Positions 31,132 to 39,325 of a DNA stretch of 64,000 bases are shown piece after piece (within the stretch, counting starts at the first letter, position 1; the number at the start of each line of letters is the position of its first letter). Both the position numbers and the translations under genes were made by a program. The notes beneath the pieces were generated by a model. It saw only the letters and a list, made by a program, of their open reading frames with translations, did not search any database and was not told the origin of the DNA. The stretch is from Mycobacterium parmense (GTDB taxonomy: Bacteria; Actinomycetota; Actinomycetes; Mycobacteriales; Mycobacteriaceae), in the NCBI RefSeq assembly GCF_010730575.1, contig NZ_AP022614.1:992001-1056000 (forward strand), written 5' to 3'.

Positions 31132-31451
31132 TGTCCGCCTGCGACACGAGTTGAAACCTTCCAACTGAGCCGTTGACCAGCGATCTCACGGCTGGTGAAG
31201 GGACGTTCTGTGCCTGGTGGTGACCTCGACGGGTTCGGCGAGGCGCTGAGCGGTGATTCCGGGCTCGGTTCAATTGCTCACAGTCCACACGCGTTGATCC
31301 GGGTAGCGACGCGCGTGAGTTGTTGCCGACACCGTGACGAAGCCGCCGTCTATCTCAGCCAGCCTTCGCGAGGAGCTTTACGGGCTCTCCGTTGACGAGC
31401 CTCCGACAAGCGGACTATCGGACGCTACTGCGGCAATCTGACCCACCGTCG
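31132..31451. other. left island junction, non-coding
   Basis: 320 bp between the tRNA-like fragment and the toxin-antitoxin promoter. No convincing coding frame, integrase fragment or RNA gene was seen. Confidence 0.5.
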
Positions 31452-31493
31452 TTGACGGCACACACCTCCTGATTCATAATGAATCAGGAGGTG
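31452..31493 (+). promoter_or_regulatory. toxin-antitoxin promoter with 31-bp perfect palindromic operator
   Basis: A sigma-A-like promoter TTGACG (31452-31457) - 17 bp - CATAAT (31475-31480) is overlaid by a perfect inverted repeat, arms CACCTCCTGATTCAT (31463-31477) and ATGAATCAGGAGGTG (31479-31493), one central base. The right arm contains the AGGAGG ribosome binding site. Binding of the HTH antitoxin would block RNA polymerase, and the RNA form would fold the Shine-Dalgarno into a hairpin. Confidence 0.85.
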
Positions 31494-31498
31494 GGATG

Positions 31499-31972
31499 AT
31501 GTCTACCGAATCCGCCAGCCAGGCCATCGCCCAACAGGCCGAGCAGCAACTGGCAGCCATCGCAGCCCGGCGACGCGTAGCCGATCGCGAACTCGAACGC
31601 GAAATATACAAAGCCGCCACCATCAAGGGGCTCAGTCAACGCCAGATCAGCGACCTGGTCGGCAACCAGTCCCAGGCCACGATCCAGCGCATCCTGCGTC
31701 GCGTGTCCGACGACCCCAGTCAGCTTGACGTCAAGCCGGCCGAGATCATCGACCGGCGCACCGCTGGACTGATCACCACAGAGCAGATGATGGACCAGCT
31801 CATGAACTGGCGTTACACCTTCGGGGGTGTGGTCCGCATCGATGGTGTGGCCACCGACGCCTACATGACCGGCGACTGGGACGCCATCGAGATGGCCTTC
31901 TACCGGGGTCAACTCAGCGACGACGAATTCCAACAGCTGGCCGACCGCCAACGCGATGCACCTCTTCCCTGA
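31499..31972 (+). CDS. HTH antitoxin of zeta-type toxin-antitoxin system
   Basis: 157-aa protein. A helical N-terminus (about residues 1-35) is followed by a helix-turn-helix at GLSQRQISDLVGNQSQATIQRIL (about 42-64) and an acidic C-terminal half without recognised family that may bind the toxin. It is larger than classical epsilon antitoxins. The second of two adjacent ATGs (31499) has the better 7-bp spacing from AGGAGG. It overlaps the toxin start by 17 bp, so translation is coupled; the operator upstream suggests autorepression. Confidence 0.8.
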   Translation: MSTESASQAIAQQAEQQLAAIAARRRVADRELEREIYKAATIKGLSQRQISDLVGNQSQATIQRILRRVSDDPSQLDVKPAEIIDRRTAGLITTEQMMDQLMNWRYTFGGVVRIDGVATDAYMTGDWDAIEMAFYRGQLSDDEFQQLADRQRDAPLP

Positions 31973-32822
31973 TCTGCGTGGGCAAGTCGCCGGCCAGCTC
32001 ACCGCCTTATCGGCTCCCGGAGCGCCTCTGCATCGTGATTCCGACCAAAGCACCGCACGCCTCTACCTACGCAGCGACATCGGTCGGGCCCGGTTCCAGA
32101 AAGACACCATCGACTGGTATCTAAGCCAGGCCAATCCCCGTCTCGGCGGCCGCACCGCCATCGTCACAGCGGGGCCACCCGGCGCGGGCAAGAGCGCCCT
32201 ACTGAGGGCCCGGATCGCCGACCTCGATGAGTACCGCATCATCGATGCCGACATCATCAAGGACCACCTCATCAGGCAAGCCATCGCTGATGGCATCTAC
32301 GACCGCCTGCTGGCCACGGCGCCATTCGCCGACGGCCATGGGCTCGCGCCACGCGAATTGTCCGCACTCGTGCATGTGGAGTCAGTGCGCCTCGCCGAAG
32401 CCATCCGGCAAACGTGCACCAGCCGCAAGGAGAATGTGGTCATCGAGGGCACCCTCACCTGGCATCGCCAGGGCCCCAACATCTTTCGCGAGCTCGCCGA
32501 CAACGACTACGTCGACGTCGAGGTGTACGGCATCGATATCGAACAAAAGGAAGCCCACGAAAGCGCCCTCGACCGTTGGTGGAAACTCCGCCTCGAGTGG
32601 GCCAAAGGTCAACACGATCTGGGTGGCCGGTTCACCCCGGCCGACGCGATCGACATGTGCTACCAGACTGCCAGCGCCGAATCCGTCTGCACCGCCAACG
32701 CCAAAAACTTTATCAACACCGCGATCCAGACCGGGGAGATCCCACGCGTGCACGTGACAATCCTGCGTCGATCCGCAACGGGCCCAATCGAAGTCATCTA
32801 CGAAAGGTCCTACCTCCAGTGA
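31956..32822 (+). CDS. zeta toxin family protein (UDP-sugar kinase-type toxin)
   Basis: 288-aa P-loop kinase-like toxin. Walker A GPPGAGKS at residues 73-80, then YRIIDADIIKDHL where Asp98 fits the catalytic/acceptor-binding Asp, and a conserved NVVIEGTLTW segment (Walker-B-like). Zeta toxins phosphorylate UDP-GlcNAc-type precursors and so block peptidoglycan synthesis; whether this one does is inference. An about 65-residue N-terminal extension precedes the kinase core. ATG at 31956 lies within the antitoxin gene. Confidence 0.85.
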   Translation: MHLFPDLRGQVAGQLTALSAPGAPLHRDSDQSTARLYLRSDIGRARFQKDTIDWYLSQANPRLGGRTAIVTAGPPGAGKSALLRARIADLDEYRIIDADIIKDHLIRQAIADGIYDRLLATAPFADGHGLAPRELSALVHVESVRLAEAIRQTCTSRKENVVIEGTLTWHRQGPNIFRELADNDYVDVEVYGIDIEQKEAHESALDRWWKLRLEWAKGQHDLGGRFTPADAIDMCYQTASAESVCTANAKNFINTAIQTGEIPRVHVTILRRSATGPIEVIYERSYLQ

Positions 32823-32958
32823 TGGTTCCGTGGTCGGAGCTCGAACTTGACCGTCTCAACCACTGTTGGCCCACGAGTTCCGCATTTACATCGGATTTCG
32901 CTTTGCGTGAGTCGTCACGATGTCGAATCACCGAGCCGATGCTTGTGAAGGTCCGAGT

Positions 32959-34401
32959 ATGGTGCACGTCATGACTGACGGCCTTCCTCTACGCGTGTTC
33001 GTGGCAACCACGAGTGACCTGAACAGTGAACGCACAGTGGTACGAACCGCGATCGACGAACACAACCGTCGGCAGACCAATGACTCTGCCCGATTTGAAA
33101 TGGCCGGGTGGGAGAGTGTGCGCGGTACCGCTCGTCGACCGCAGGAGGCGATAAACGAGCTCATCGGTGAGTGCCACTTCATGATTGTGATGTTCCGCAG
33201 ATCATGGGGCAGTGAACCCGGCAGCCCATGGGGGTACACGTCCGGGACCGAGGAGGAACTCTTCACGGGACTGCTTCAGTTGGGAGAGGACGACCGACCC
33301 TTGCGTGACGTGTGGGTTGGGTTTCTCCAAGATGGTGCGCCGGACCCGAAGATTACTCAACTGCAGGAGCAGATGAAGAGCACCCACGCGATGATGTACG
33401 AATCAGCTTCCGATACAGCCGAATTGAAGCGAAAGCTCGTGGCGCGGCTGGATTCCTGGGCGTCGAAGTTTGGTCCGAAGGTAACCCGTTACATCAGTCT
33501 GATTCCGTCGTCTGGAAAGGACCTCCTACGAGCCTCAAGCTTGCGCCGAGACGGTGAGAAGCTCGTTGCGCTTGGACAACCCGCCGCAGGTCGCCAGAAC
33601 CTCCGCGAGGCGGCGGTTTTGGGTGGACCACCCGAGCAGCTGGCGTATGCGAAGTTCCTCGAGCACGCTGGCGAGTTGGATGCCGCACAGGGCGAGATCG
33701 AGCGCGTGGTGGACTATTTCGCGAAGGAACCGGGAACCTTGCAGACTCCGGCCGCTGCAGAAGCGTTCGCCGCTCTGGCGGGTCTTTTCCGTCGCAAGGG
33801 CTCCGACGTCGAAGCCATCGGCCGGTTGCAGCAAGCGCTGACTCTGCTACACGGGGACGACCCGTACACCTCGGCCGTGCGGTGCCGAATCTCGGACGAA
33901 CTCGGTTTGGCCCACCAGAAGATCGGCGAATTAGCAAAAGCACGTGAGAGATTCGAGTACTCGCAGAACGTGCGCACCAGCGTCGGTGACGAATTCGGGA
34001 TATGCCAATCGCTTGTGAACTTCGCTCGCCTATATGTGGCCGAGAAGGATCTCGACACCGCAGTTAGGTATGCGGAGGACGCACTACTCGGCCTCGCTGA
34101 ATTCCCACCCGGGGCTCTCCACGCGAACGCGGAGGTTCTGCGGGCGCAGGTGCTTCTGCGTTTGGGCCGGGCAGCGGACGCTGTCGGCAACGTGGCCAGG
34201 GCGATCGCCATCAATCGGCAGATCGGTTATGCACGCGGAGAAGCCATATCGCTGTTGGTCTCGGCACAATGTCATAAATCCCTGGGAGAAGTGGGACCCG
34301 CTATGGAGGCTGCAAAGAAGGCGCTGGCGATCAACGAGAAGATGGGCGACGAGCCCGGCATGGCGAGTTGCCGGTGGCAGATCGACCACATGCGTGCATG
34401 A
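32959..34401 (+). CDS. DUF4062 and TPR-repeat protein
   Basis: 480-aa soluble protein. Residues about 8-130 are a DUF4062 domain: LRVFVATTSDLNSERTVVR, WESVRGTARRPQEAI and CHFMIVMFRRSWGSEPGSP. From about residue 180 to the end are TPR-like helical pairs (e.g. RCRISDELGLAHQKIGELAKA, AISLLVSAQCHKSLGEV). DUF4062 is usually fused to STAND NTPases in signalling or defence proteins; here the NTPase is missing and the sensor-like TPR follows directly. ATG at 32959 has GAAGG 8 bp upstream. GC is about 60%, lower than the backbone. Confidence 0.78.
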   Translation: MVHVMTDGLPLRVFVATTSDLNSERTVVRTAIDEHNRRQTNDSARFEMAGWESVRGTARRPQEAINELIGECHFMIVMFRRSWGSEPGSPWGYTSGTEEELFTGLLQLGEDDRPLRDVWVGFLQDGAPDPKITQLQEQMKSTHAMMYESASDTAELKRKLVARLDSWASKFGPKVTRYISLIPSSGKDLLRASSLRRDGEKLVALGQPAAGRQNLREAAVLGGPPEQLAYAKFLEHAGELDAAQGEIERVVDYFAKEPGTLQTPAAAEAFAALAGLFRRKGSDVEAIGRLQQALTLLHGDDPYTSAVRCRISDELGLAHQKIGELAKARERFEYSQNVRTSVGDEFGICQSLVNFARLYVAEKDLDTAVRYAEDALLGLAEFPPGALHANAEVLRAQVLLRLGRAADAVGNVARAIAINRQIGYARGEAISLLVSAQCHKSLGEVGPAMEAAKKALAINEKMGDEPGMASCRWQIDHMRA

Positions 34402-34407
34402 CTACGG

Positions 34408-35031
34408 CTACGATTGGTCTCTTCCGACCGGTCGCCCTATCGAATCGACCTGCGTGAATGTTCGCGACGGCCAACGAAATGCCGTCAGGCGTCCGGAGGG
34501 CGAACTGCATCCCGTATCGAGGTGCGCGAAATCCGCACCTACGACTGGATAGGCACCCACGGGCAAGTGGGCGGAGATCCGAAACTGTGTCCCGCCGCCC
34601 GTCCACGGACGATGCGACGCCACCACCTGTTCCGCGTGATAGACGTCGGGCATGGCCCGCAGGAACCGAACGTGGTCCGCTGGCACACTCGAACGGAAAT
34701 CGGCGATGACGTCAGCGCCCACGGGCCGACGCACGTACGATCTAATCGTGGTGGCTCCGCCTAACTTGAGGAAGGCTGCGAGCTCACCAGTCTCGAGAGC
34801 CTTGAGCATCTCCGTTTCGTGATTGCCGCGAAGCACCGTCACGGCGTGCGTCTCGGAGATTCGCAGCAGCCTGTCGAGAACCCCAGCCGAGTCGGCGCCC
34901 TTGTTCACGTAATCACCAAGGAACACTGTGTGTTTCACGGTGGGGTCGTTCAGGATCAAGCGAGCGAGCCCGTCCAACGCAACGGCGTTCCCGTGAATAT
35001 CACCGATGAAGGCGGTCTCTGCAGTCGTCAC
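34408..35031 (-). CDS. PPP-type metallophosphoesterase
   Basis: 207-aa phosphoesterase with all core motifs: GDIHGN (Asp11, His13), LGDYVNKG (Asp40; the usual GDxVDRG is altered to N-K), LRGNHE (Asn70, His71) and a downstream ASHRPW His. This resembles serine/threonine or diadenosine-tetraphosphate phosphatases. The GTG at 35031 overlaps the stop of the nucleotidyltransferase gene, so the two form a coupled pair. The last residues after about 190 look unstructured. Substrate unknown. Confidence 0.82.
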   Translation of the reverse strand: MTTAETAFIGDIHGNAVALDGLARLILNDPTVKHTVFLGDYVNKGADSAGVLDRLLRISETHAVTVLRGNHETEMLKALETGELAAFLKLGGATTIRSYVRRPVGADVIADFRSSVPADHVRFLRAMPDVYHAEQVVASHRPWTGGGTQFRISAHLPVGAYPVVGADFAHLDTGCSSPSGRLTAFRWPSRTFTQVDSIGRPVGRDQS

Positions 35032-35855
35032 AGCAGGATCTTTTCGATTTCGGCGTAGTCGCCGCCGCTGCCGGTGACTCCCAGGGCCATGAACGCGATG
35101 GACAATAGGTCCCCCCGGTTCTCCCATTCGTTCACGATCAACGCCTCCAGAGATCCGTGCCGGTTTCTCCGCACCGGCCGGCCGAAAAACGCCCCGAGCC
35201 GTTTGACGCATTCGTCGTAGTCGTTCTGCGACGGTTCTCCGGTTCTGCGCGAGGCCAGTAACTCGGCGAGCGTCGGGTCGGCATGCCGCTGTGCGAGTTC
35301 CCGCACCGAGAAACACGGCGCCCCTATCGAGATCGCTTGCGCGTACAGGGAGCTCCTCAGCAGATATCGCGCCTCGCGCAAGAGTCCCGGGAGGTACTTC
35401 GGCAAATCACGCTCAGGAGAGCCGAATACCTCGGACATTGCCTCCACTCGCGCGAAGACGCGCGCGGTATCGACATCTCCGAGATCCGCTAGCATGTTCG
35501 CGAAATCGTTCCGCGGATCCCACAGCACCTTTGCGTCGCGACGCAGGTGAGCGCCGAAGAGAGTACCGATCCCAGTCTTCAATTGCTCACGTGTGTAGAA
35601 GCTGACGCTAACCGCGCCCGAGGACTCACTCGGCCTGGCCTCGTCCACGAGCGCGAGGAGGTCGAGGTCTGAGTCGGCCACGGCATCTCCTCGTGCACGA
35701 CTGCCGTACACGAGAAGCGCCGACACATGTGAGCCGAGTGGAGGTAAGTCCGAGGTGATGGCGTCCGGCACGCCAAGACTGCCGAGGGCATCGACCACCA
35801 TTCTCCGCTTGAGCGGTGCGCCCGCCATGGTCGTTCCATCGTCCGAATCTCGCAT
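35028..35855 (-). CDS. nucleotidyltransferase with helical C-terminal domain
   Basis: 275-aa protein. Pol-beta-type nucleotidyltransferase core at residues about 44-120: LLVYGSRARGDAVADSDLDL with catalytic Asp63 and Asp65. The rest is helical (LPKYLPGLLREARYLLRSSLYAQAIS...) similar in outline to HEPN or KNTase C-terminal domains. It might AMPylate a protein or RNA. Coupled by GTGA overlap to the phosphatase gene. ATG at 35855 has no clear Shine-Dalgarno; ATG at 35828 is an alternative. The 253 bp behind its start (35856-36108) hold no gene that I can see. Confidence 0.8.
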   Translation of the reverse strand: MRDSDDGTTMAGAPLKRRMVVDALGSLGVPDAITSDLPPLGSHVSALLVYGSRARGDAVADSDLDLLALVDEARPSESSGAVSVSFYTREQLKTGIGTLFGAHLRRDAKVLWDPRNDFANMLADLGDVDTARVFARVEAMSEVFGSPERDLPKYLPGLLREARYLLRSSLYAQAISIGAPCFSVRELAQRHADPTLAELLASRRTGEPSQNDYDECVKRLGAFFGRPVRRNRHGSLEALIVNEWENRGDLLSIAFMALGVTGSGGDYAEIEKILL

Positions 35856-36108
35856 AGTGCCAATTCAACTTAGTTGATCGCACCGGGTAGTGGTCAGCGG
35901 CGGTAGCGGTAGGAGGCGACGGGACGAGAGCGCCCGCCGGTCGCGGCCACTTCCGGGCGAAGCCGTCAGATACGGGGAGTCGACTCAGTAGTCAGGTCAT
36001 CGTCGGGAGGCTGGGAGTGGACGCAAACCAGTCGTTACTCGAACCCCGTCTACCAGGGGAAACGGTTGCGCCGGATGGTCGAGTTGGCCGAGAAATCGAT
36101 GTCGGCGT

Positions 36109-37497
36109 CTACCGCCGGTACGGCCCGTACGTGTTCCAGCCATTCATGTGCGGCCCGAGTTCATCATGGCTGGCGGAAATGACACGGAGAAGGCGGAGCG
36201 GCCCGTTGAGCGGATCGATATCGTCGGCGTGCGCTCTGATCCACGCGGCCCACTCGGTGGATTCTGTTCGCGCTGGCTCGTCGAGTTCTTCCGTGCACGA
36301 CTCGATGTCGTCGGCGTACATTCGCATCGCCGCTGCAGCTTGCCAACGGTCAAGCTGCTCGCCGAGTTGAGCAGCGTTGCGGTCGTAGGCGACCTTGACG
36401 AGGGCTTCCTGTTTGACTTCTTCCCAGCGGACTTTGCGGATCTCAGCGCGGCGCTCCTCCTCCTTGTGAGACCACTCCGCTTCTGCCTCGGCGATTTCGA
36501 GTGCGCGGATTAGCGTCGGCAGCTGGTCCTCGATCCGCGCACCAAGCTCGTCGCGCATCGCCAGAACCGTCTCGTCCTCCCATTTCCTCGATAGTTTGAC
36601 CTCCAGCTTGCCGGAGGGTTCGAAGTGCTTGTTAGCGATCGTCCGCGTCGTACGCGTGTAGTAGTCCGTCTCGGTGATGAAGGCCGTCACACGTCTTCCG
36701 CGCTGGTCCAGCTCCCGAATCGACACCACCAGTTCGCGCGAGGGAAGCCGCAAGATCAGATCTGGATCAGGCAGGGTCCGCCCGTACCCCTCGTTGCGTG
36801 GCCGGCCGGTGGCTTTCCACCCGACTGTTGTCGCGGCCATAGCGAGGGCCTGTAAAAACCGGGCAGCCCGTCCGACCTCGGCCCTTGAGACGAGGTCCTT
36901 CTTGTCCCGAAACGCCGCAACCGCCGGATGCGGATCGCGGAGCTGTCCTGGGACCGTGAAGGTACGAAGGGCGGTCAGGGCTGCGAAGTCCGGCTCCAAG
37001 TAGACCGTGACACCGAAGACCGGATCCATGCGCGTCGGCTCCTGTGCCAGTCGTTGCCCAACGGGCAGTGCACCTGACAATCGGAGACCGGTGCACAGCT
37101 TCGTGATCTCGTCGGCAGAAAACCGCGTTCCGACGTCGAGCCGTCCGCCAGCCGCAACGACTTCACTTAGCAGCTCGACCGCCTGCTCGCGGAGTTGCGC
37201 CTGCTCACGTTGTTTTTGCGCCTTGACTTCTGCCTCGCGACGAACCCGTTCGCGTTCCGCTTCGACCCGCTTCGCCTCGGCCTCGAGCATGCGGGTGCCC
37301 TCCGGGGTGATGCTCGCATTCCACGTCGCGCTCTTACCCGTGACGCGCACCAGGCCGCGGTTATGCAGACTCCGCGCCGACACGCGATGCGAAGTGCCCT
37401 CGTACACACCGTCCTTGCATCCCCCGGATACCCAGCGCAGGAGGTCGAACTGGGCCACGGTCAGGCGAGGCGCGGCATTGGCCAGGGCTACTCCCAT
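36109..37497 (-). CDS. winged-helix and coiled-coil protein, unknown function
   Basis: 462-aa protein. Residues about 10-72 resemble a winged-helix module common in actinobacterial accessory genes (RLTVAQFDLLRWVSGG, HNRGLVRVTGK, ITPEGTRMLEAE). Residues 72-110 are a charged coiled coil, a central domain of unknown fold follows, and about 330-400 is a second Glu/Arg-rich coiled coil (EEERRAEIRKVRWEEVKQEA). No catalytic motif is evident. ATG at 37497. It points away from the PIN gene across a 112-bp gap. Confidence 0.6.
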   Translation of the reverse strand: MGVALANAAPRLTVAQFDLLRWVSGGCKDGVYEGTSHRVSARSLHNRGLVRVTGKSATWNASITPEGTRMLEAEAKRVEAERERVRREAEVKAQKQREQAQLREQAVELLSEVVAAGGRLDVGTRFSADEITKLCTGLRLSGALPVGQRLAQEPTRMDPVFGVTVYLEPDFAALTALRTFTVPGQLRDPHPAVAAFRDKKDLVSRAEVGRAARFLQALAMAATTVGWKATGRPRNEGYGRTLPDPDLILRLPSRELVVSIRELDQRGRRVTAFITETDYYTRTTRTIANKHFEPSGKLEVKLSRKWEDETVLAMRDELGARIEDQLPTLIRALEIAEAEAEWSHKEEERRAEIRKVRWEEVKQEALVKVAYDRNAAQLGEQLDRWQAAAAMRMYADDIESCTEELDEPARTESTEWAAWIRAHADDIDPLNGPLRLLRVISASHDELGPHMNGWNTYGPYRR

Positions 37498-37609
37498 CTC
37501 AGTCCGACAGGTTCTATCTCACCACGTCAAACACCATCAAGCATCAGATCGTCCGGTCCGTTGCGGGGCGAACGAGGACACTCCTGGCCACCGGGGCGGC
37601 AAAGCATTG

Positions 37610-38212
37610 ATGGACGCGCATGTCCCGATGTCCGGATGCAGCCACATGCAGACCCGCAGAGACACCGGCGGCGCCGGCTCCGGTCATGTGACCGCAGCCC
37701 CCAGCGAATGCGCAGTGCAGCGCGTAGTCGTGGATACGAACGTGCCCATTGTGGCCAATGGCCGATCCGACCCGTCCGAGGGGTCTGCATCACCCGAATG
37801 TCGGCTTGCGGCCGTCGAGTTTCTCGAAGCAACGCTGTCGAGCCGAATAGTGCTGTTGGACTCGGATAATGAGATAAAGGATGAATACCACCGTTATTTG
37901 AATCCCCGCGGTGAACCGGGTATTGGTGACCGTTTCTATCTGCAGATGCTGAACAGCCTCCCGACCCGTGTCGAGCGCATCGATTTGCCCAGGGATGGTG
38001 ACGGCCAGTATGAGGATTTCCCAGACGATACTGAGCTCTGGACGTTTGACCGGAGTGATCGGAAGTTTGCCGCGCTGGCTCGTCGTACCTCGTCGCCGGT
38101 GGCTAACGCCACAGATTCTGATTGGCTTAACCATCGCGAACAGTTAGCACGTAACGGCATCGTTGTGCATTTTGTCTGCGGTTGCGACCGCAACACCTGG
38201 TATGAGCGGTGA
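37610..38212 (+). CDS. PIN-domain ribonuclease-like protein
   Basis: About 200-aa protein whose core begins QRVVVDTNVPIVAN, the first PIN strand with catalytic Asp. Further acidic residues follow at DNEIKDEYHRY, FDRSDRKFAALA and ATDSDWLNH, giving the three to four Asp expected of a metal-dependent PIN nuclease. The first 40 residues are non-conserved and the true start may be an internal GTG. No small antitoxin gene adjoins it, unlike VapBC, and it is longer than typical VapC. Confidence 0.62.
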   Translation: MDAHVPMSGCSHMQTRRDTGGAGSGHVTAAPSECAVQRVVVDTNVPIVANGRSDPSEGSASPECRLAAVEFLEATLSSRIVLLDSDNEIKDEYHRYLNPRGEPGIGDRFYLQMLNSLPTRVERIDLPRDGDGQYEDFPDDTELWTFDRSDRKFAALARRTSSPVANATDSDWLNHREQLARNGIVVHFVCGCDRNTWYER

Positions 38213-38683
38213 GTGTAATTGTGGGGGATGGGGCTCTGGCAAGGCCCGGTCGCGCGGGTTCAGAGCACGCAGATACGAGCGGCGCGGGGATGCGGAGTGG
38301 ATGAAATCGAACCTCTGATCCGTAGGCACGGGCGGATGGCGTGACCAGGCATGATACGAGTTCCATTGTCGTGTAGGTGGAGGTGTCGGGGAGCGCGACT
38401 GTCGTCATTGTTGTCGTCAGAGGTGTCGTCAGCTCGGCGCGAAACAGTGGCACTCCTCCCGCCTCCTCATACCCGGCGATCCTGCGCTGACCATCGGATG
38501 CGTCAAGGGTGGCGAAGCCATTACGTAGTGACGTCGAAGACGCCCTTTGCTCAGCCGATCGGGAAGTCGGACACTGCAGAATGAGGCGGCGCTTGATCAG
38601 GCGGCGCCAGGGGTGGTGGGATCGTGGCTCTCGGCCTTGGTATGCGAGCGTGGCGCGCATAGCTTTTCACGCGCTGTCGGAGT
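38213..38683. other. non-coding island spacer
   Basis: 470 bp with open frames on both strands but no frame with consistent codon bias, no ribosome binding site and no recognisable family. It appears to be spacer between the PIN and protease genes, which converge here. Confidence 0.45.
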
Positions 38684-39184
38684 TCACGGAACGCTGAGGG
38701 GTGGGGGTGGTGTCCAGTACCCCTTGATCGTGGCGCTGCCACCTTGGCTGGGTTCGTCGGCTTCGTCGCAGTCGTCGTAGATGACGCGGTCAATGACCGC
38801 GCAGTGATGCGGCATGCTGTCCATCTGGACGATGACGGGCCCGAGCGGGAGATGTGACAGCACAAACGGCCCAGGCGCGTCGTGGTAGACCCATCCGTAC
38901 TCCAGCTTCAGCACTCGTTTGGTGATGGCGTTACACACACCGTCGTCGGGACACTCGTTACCAGGCATCAGCTGGAATCCGCGCAGCGGTGTGCATTTTT
39001 CATCGGTGCGGTACCACAACGGTGACGTTTTGCCCGTCCCGAAGATGTCGTCGTATGCCTGCTGGTAGCCGCGTCCGGTAGCGATGGCGATCGTGCGGAC
39101 GACGCAGTCCCCAAAGCCTTTTGCTTTGTTCGTGAAGCCAGCTTCCGCACGGCCGCCGTCGCAGTATCTGAACCAGTCGGTCAT
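38684..39184 (-). CDS. papain-like cysteine protease fold protein
   Basis: 166-aa protein with a probable catalytic Cys in KGFGDCVVRTIAIATGRGY (Cys followed by the helix) and His in MPHHCAVIDRVIYDD; these are the Cys and His boxes of small papain/C39-like proteins often encoded by phages and plasmids. No signal peptide. ATG at 39184. Substrate and role unknown; an effector, a phage-derived enzyme or a ubiquitin-like-system peptidase are all possible. Confidence 0.6.
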   Translation of the reverse strand: MTDWFRYCDGGRAEAGFTNKAKGFGDCVVRTIAIATGRGYQQAYDDIFGTGKTSPLWYRTDEKCTPLRGFQLMPGNECPDDGVCNAITKRVLKLEYGWVYHDAPGPFVLSHLPLGPVIVQMDSMPHHCAVIDRVIYDDCDEADEPSQGGSATIKGYWTPPPPLSVP

Positions 39185-39279
39185 GGCGATCTCCAAGCTA
39201 CTGGACGTCGCCACCACCTACCGGGTAACCCGGGGCGATGTCGAAGACGCGTCTAATTCCAGCCGGATTTGGGCTTAAC

Positions 39280-39285
39280 TATAGA
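39280..39285 (+). promoter_or_regulatory. possible -10 element for the zinc-hook ATPase gene
   Basis: TATAGA lies 40 bp before the proposed TTG start in the 141-bp gap between two divergent genes. The matching -35 is poor (TTCCAG). Weak support. Confidence 0.3.
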
Positions 39286-39325
39286 CAGCCTCGGAGAGAC
39301 GCTCGGGCTGTGAGGCAAACGCTGG

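Noticed and set aside
31111..31200. Complete tRNA gene at the island edge
   Set aside because: Only the T-arm/acceptor 3' portion matches; no anticodon arm or D-arm follows.
31499..32822. Classical epsilon-zeta system
   Set aside because: The upstream protein is much larger than epsilon and contains an HTH; only the toxin matches the zeta family.
32920..32958. Upstream ATG for the DUF4062 protein
   Set aside because: The ATG at 32959 has a properly spaced GAAGG Shine-Dalgarno, while the upstream one has none.
38127..38660. Minus-strand 177-codon frame between the PIN and protease genes
   Set aside because: Overlaps the PIN gene end, poor codon bias, no Shine-Dalgarno, no family.
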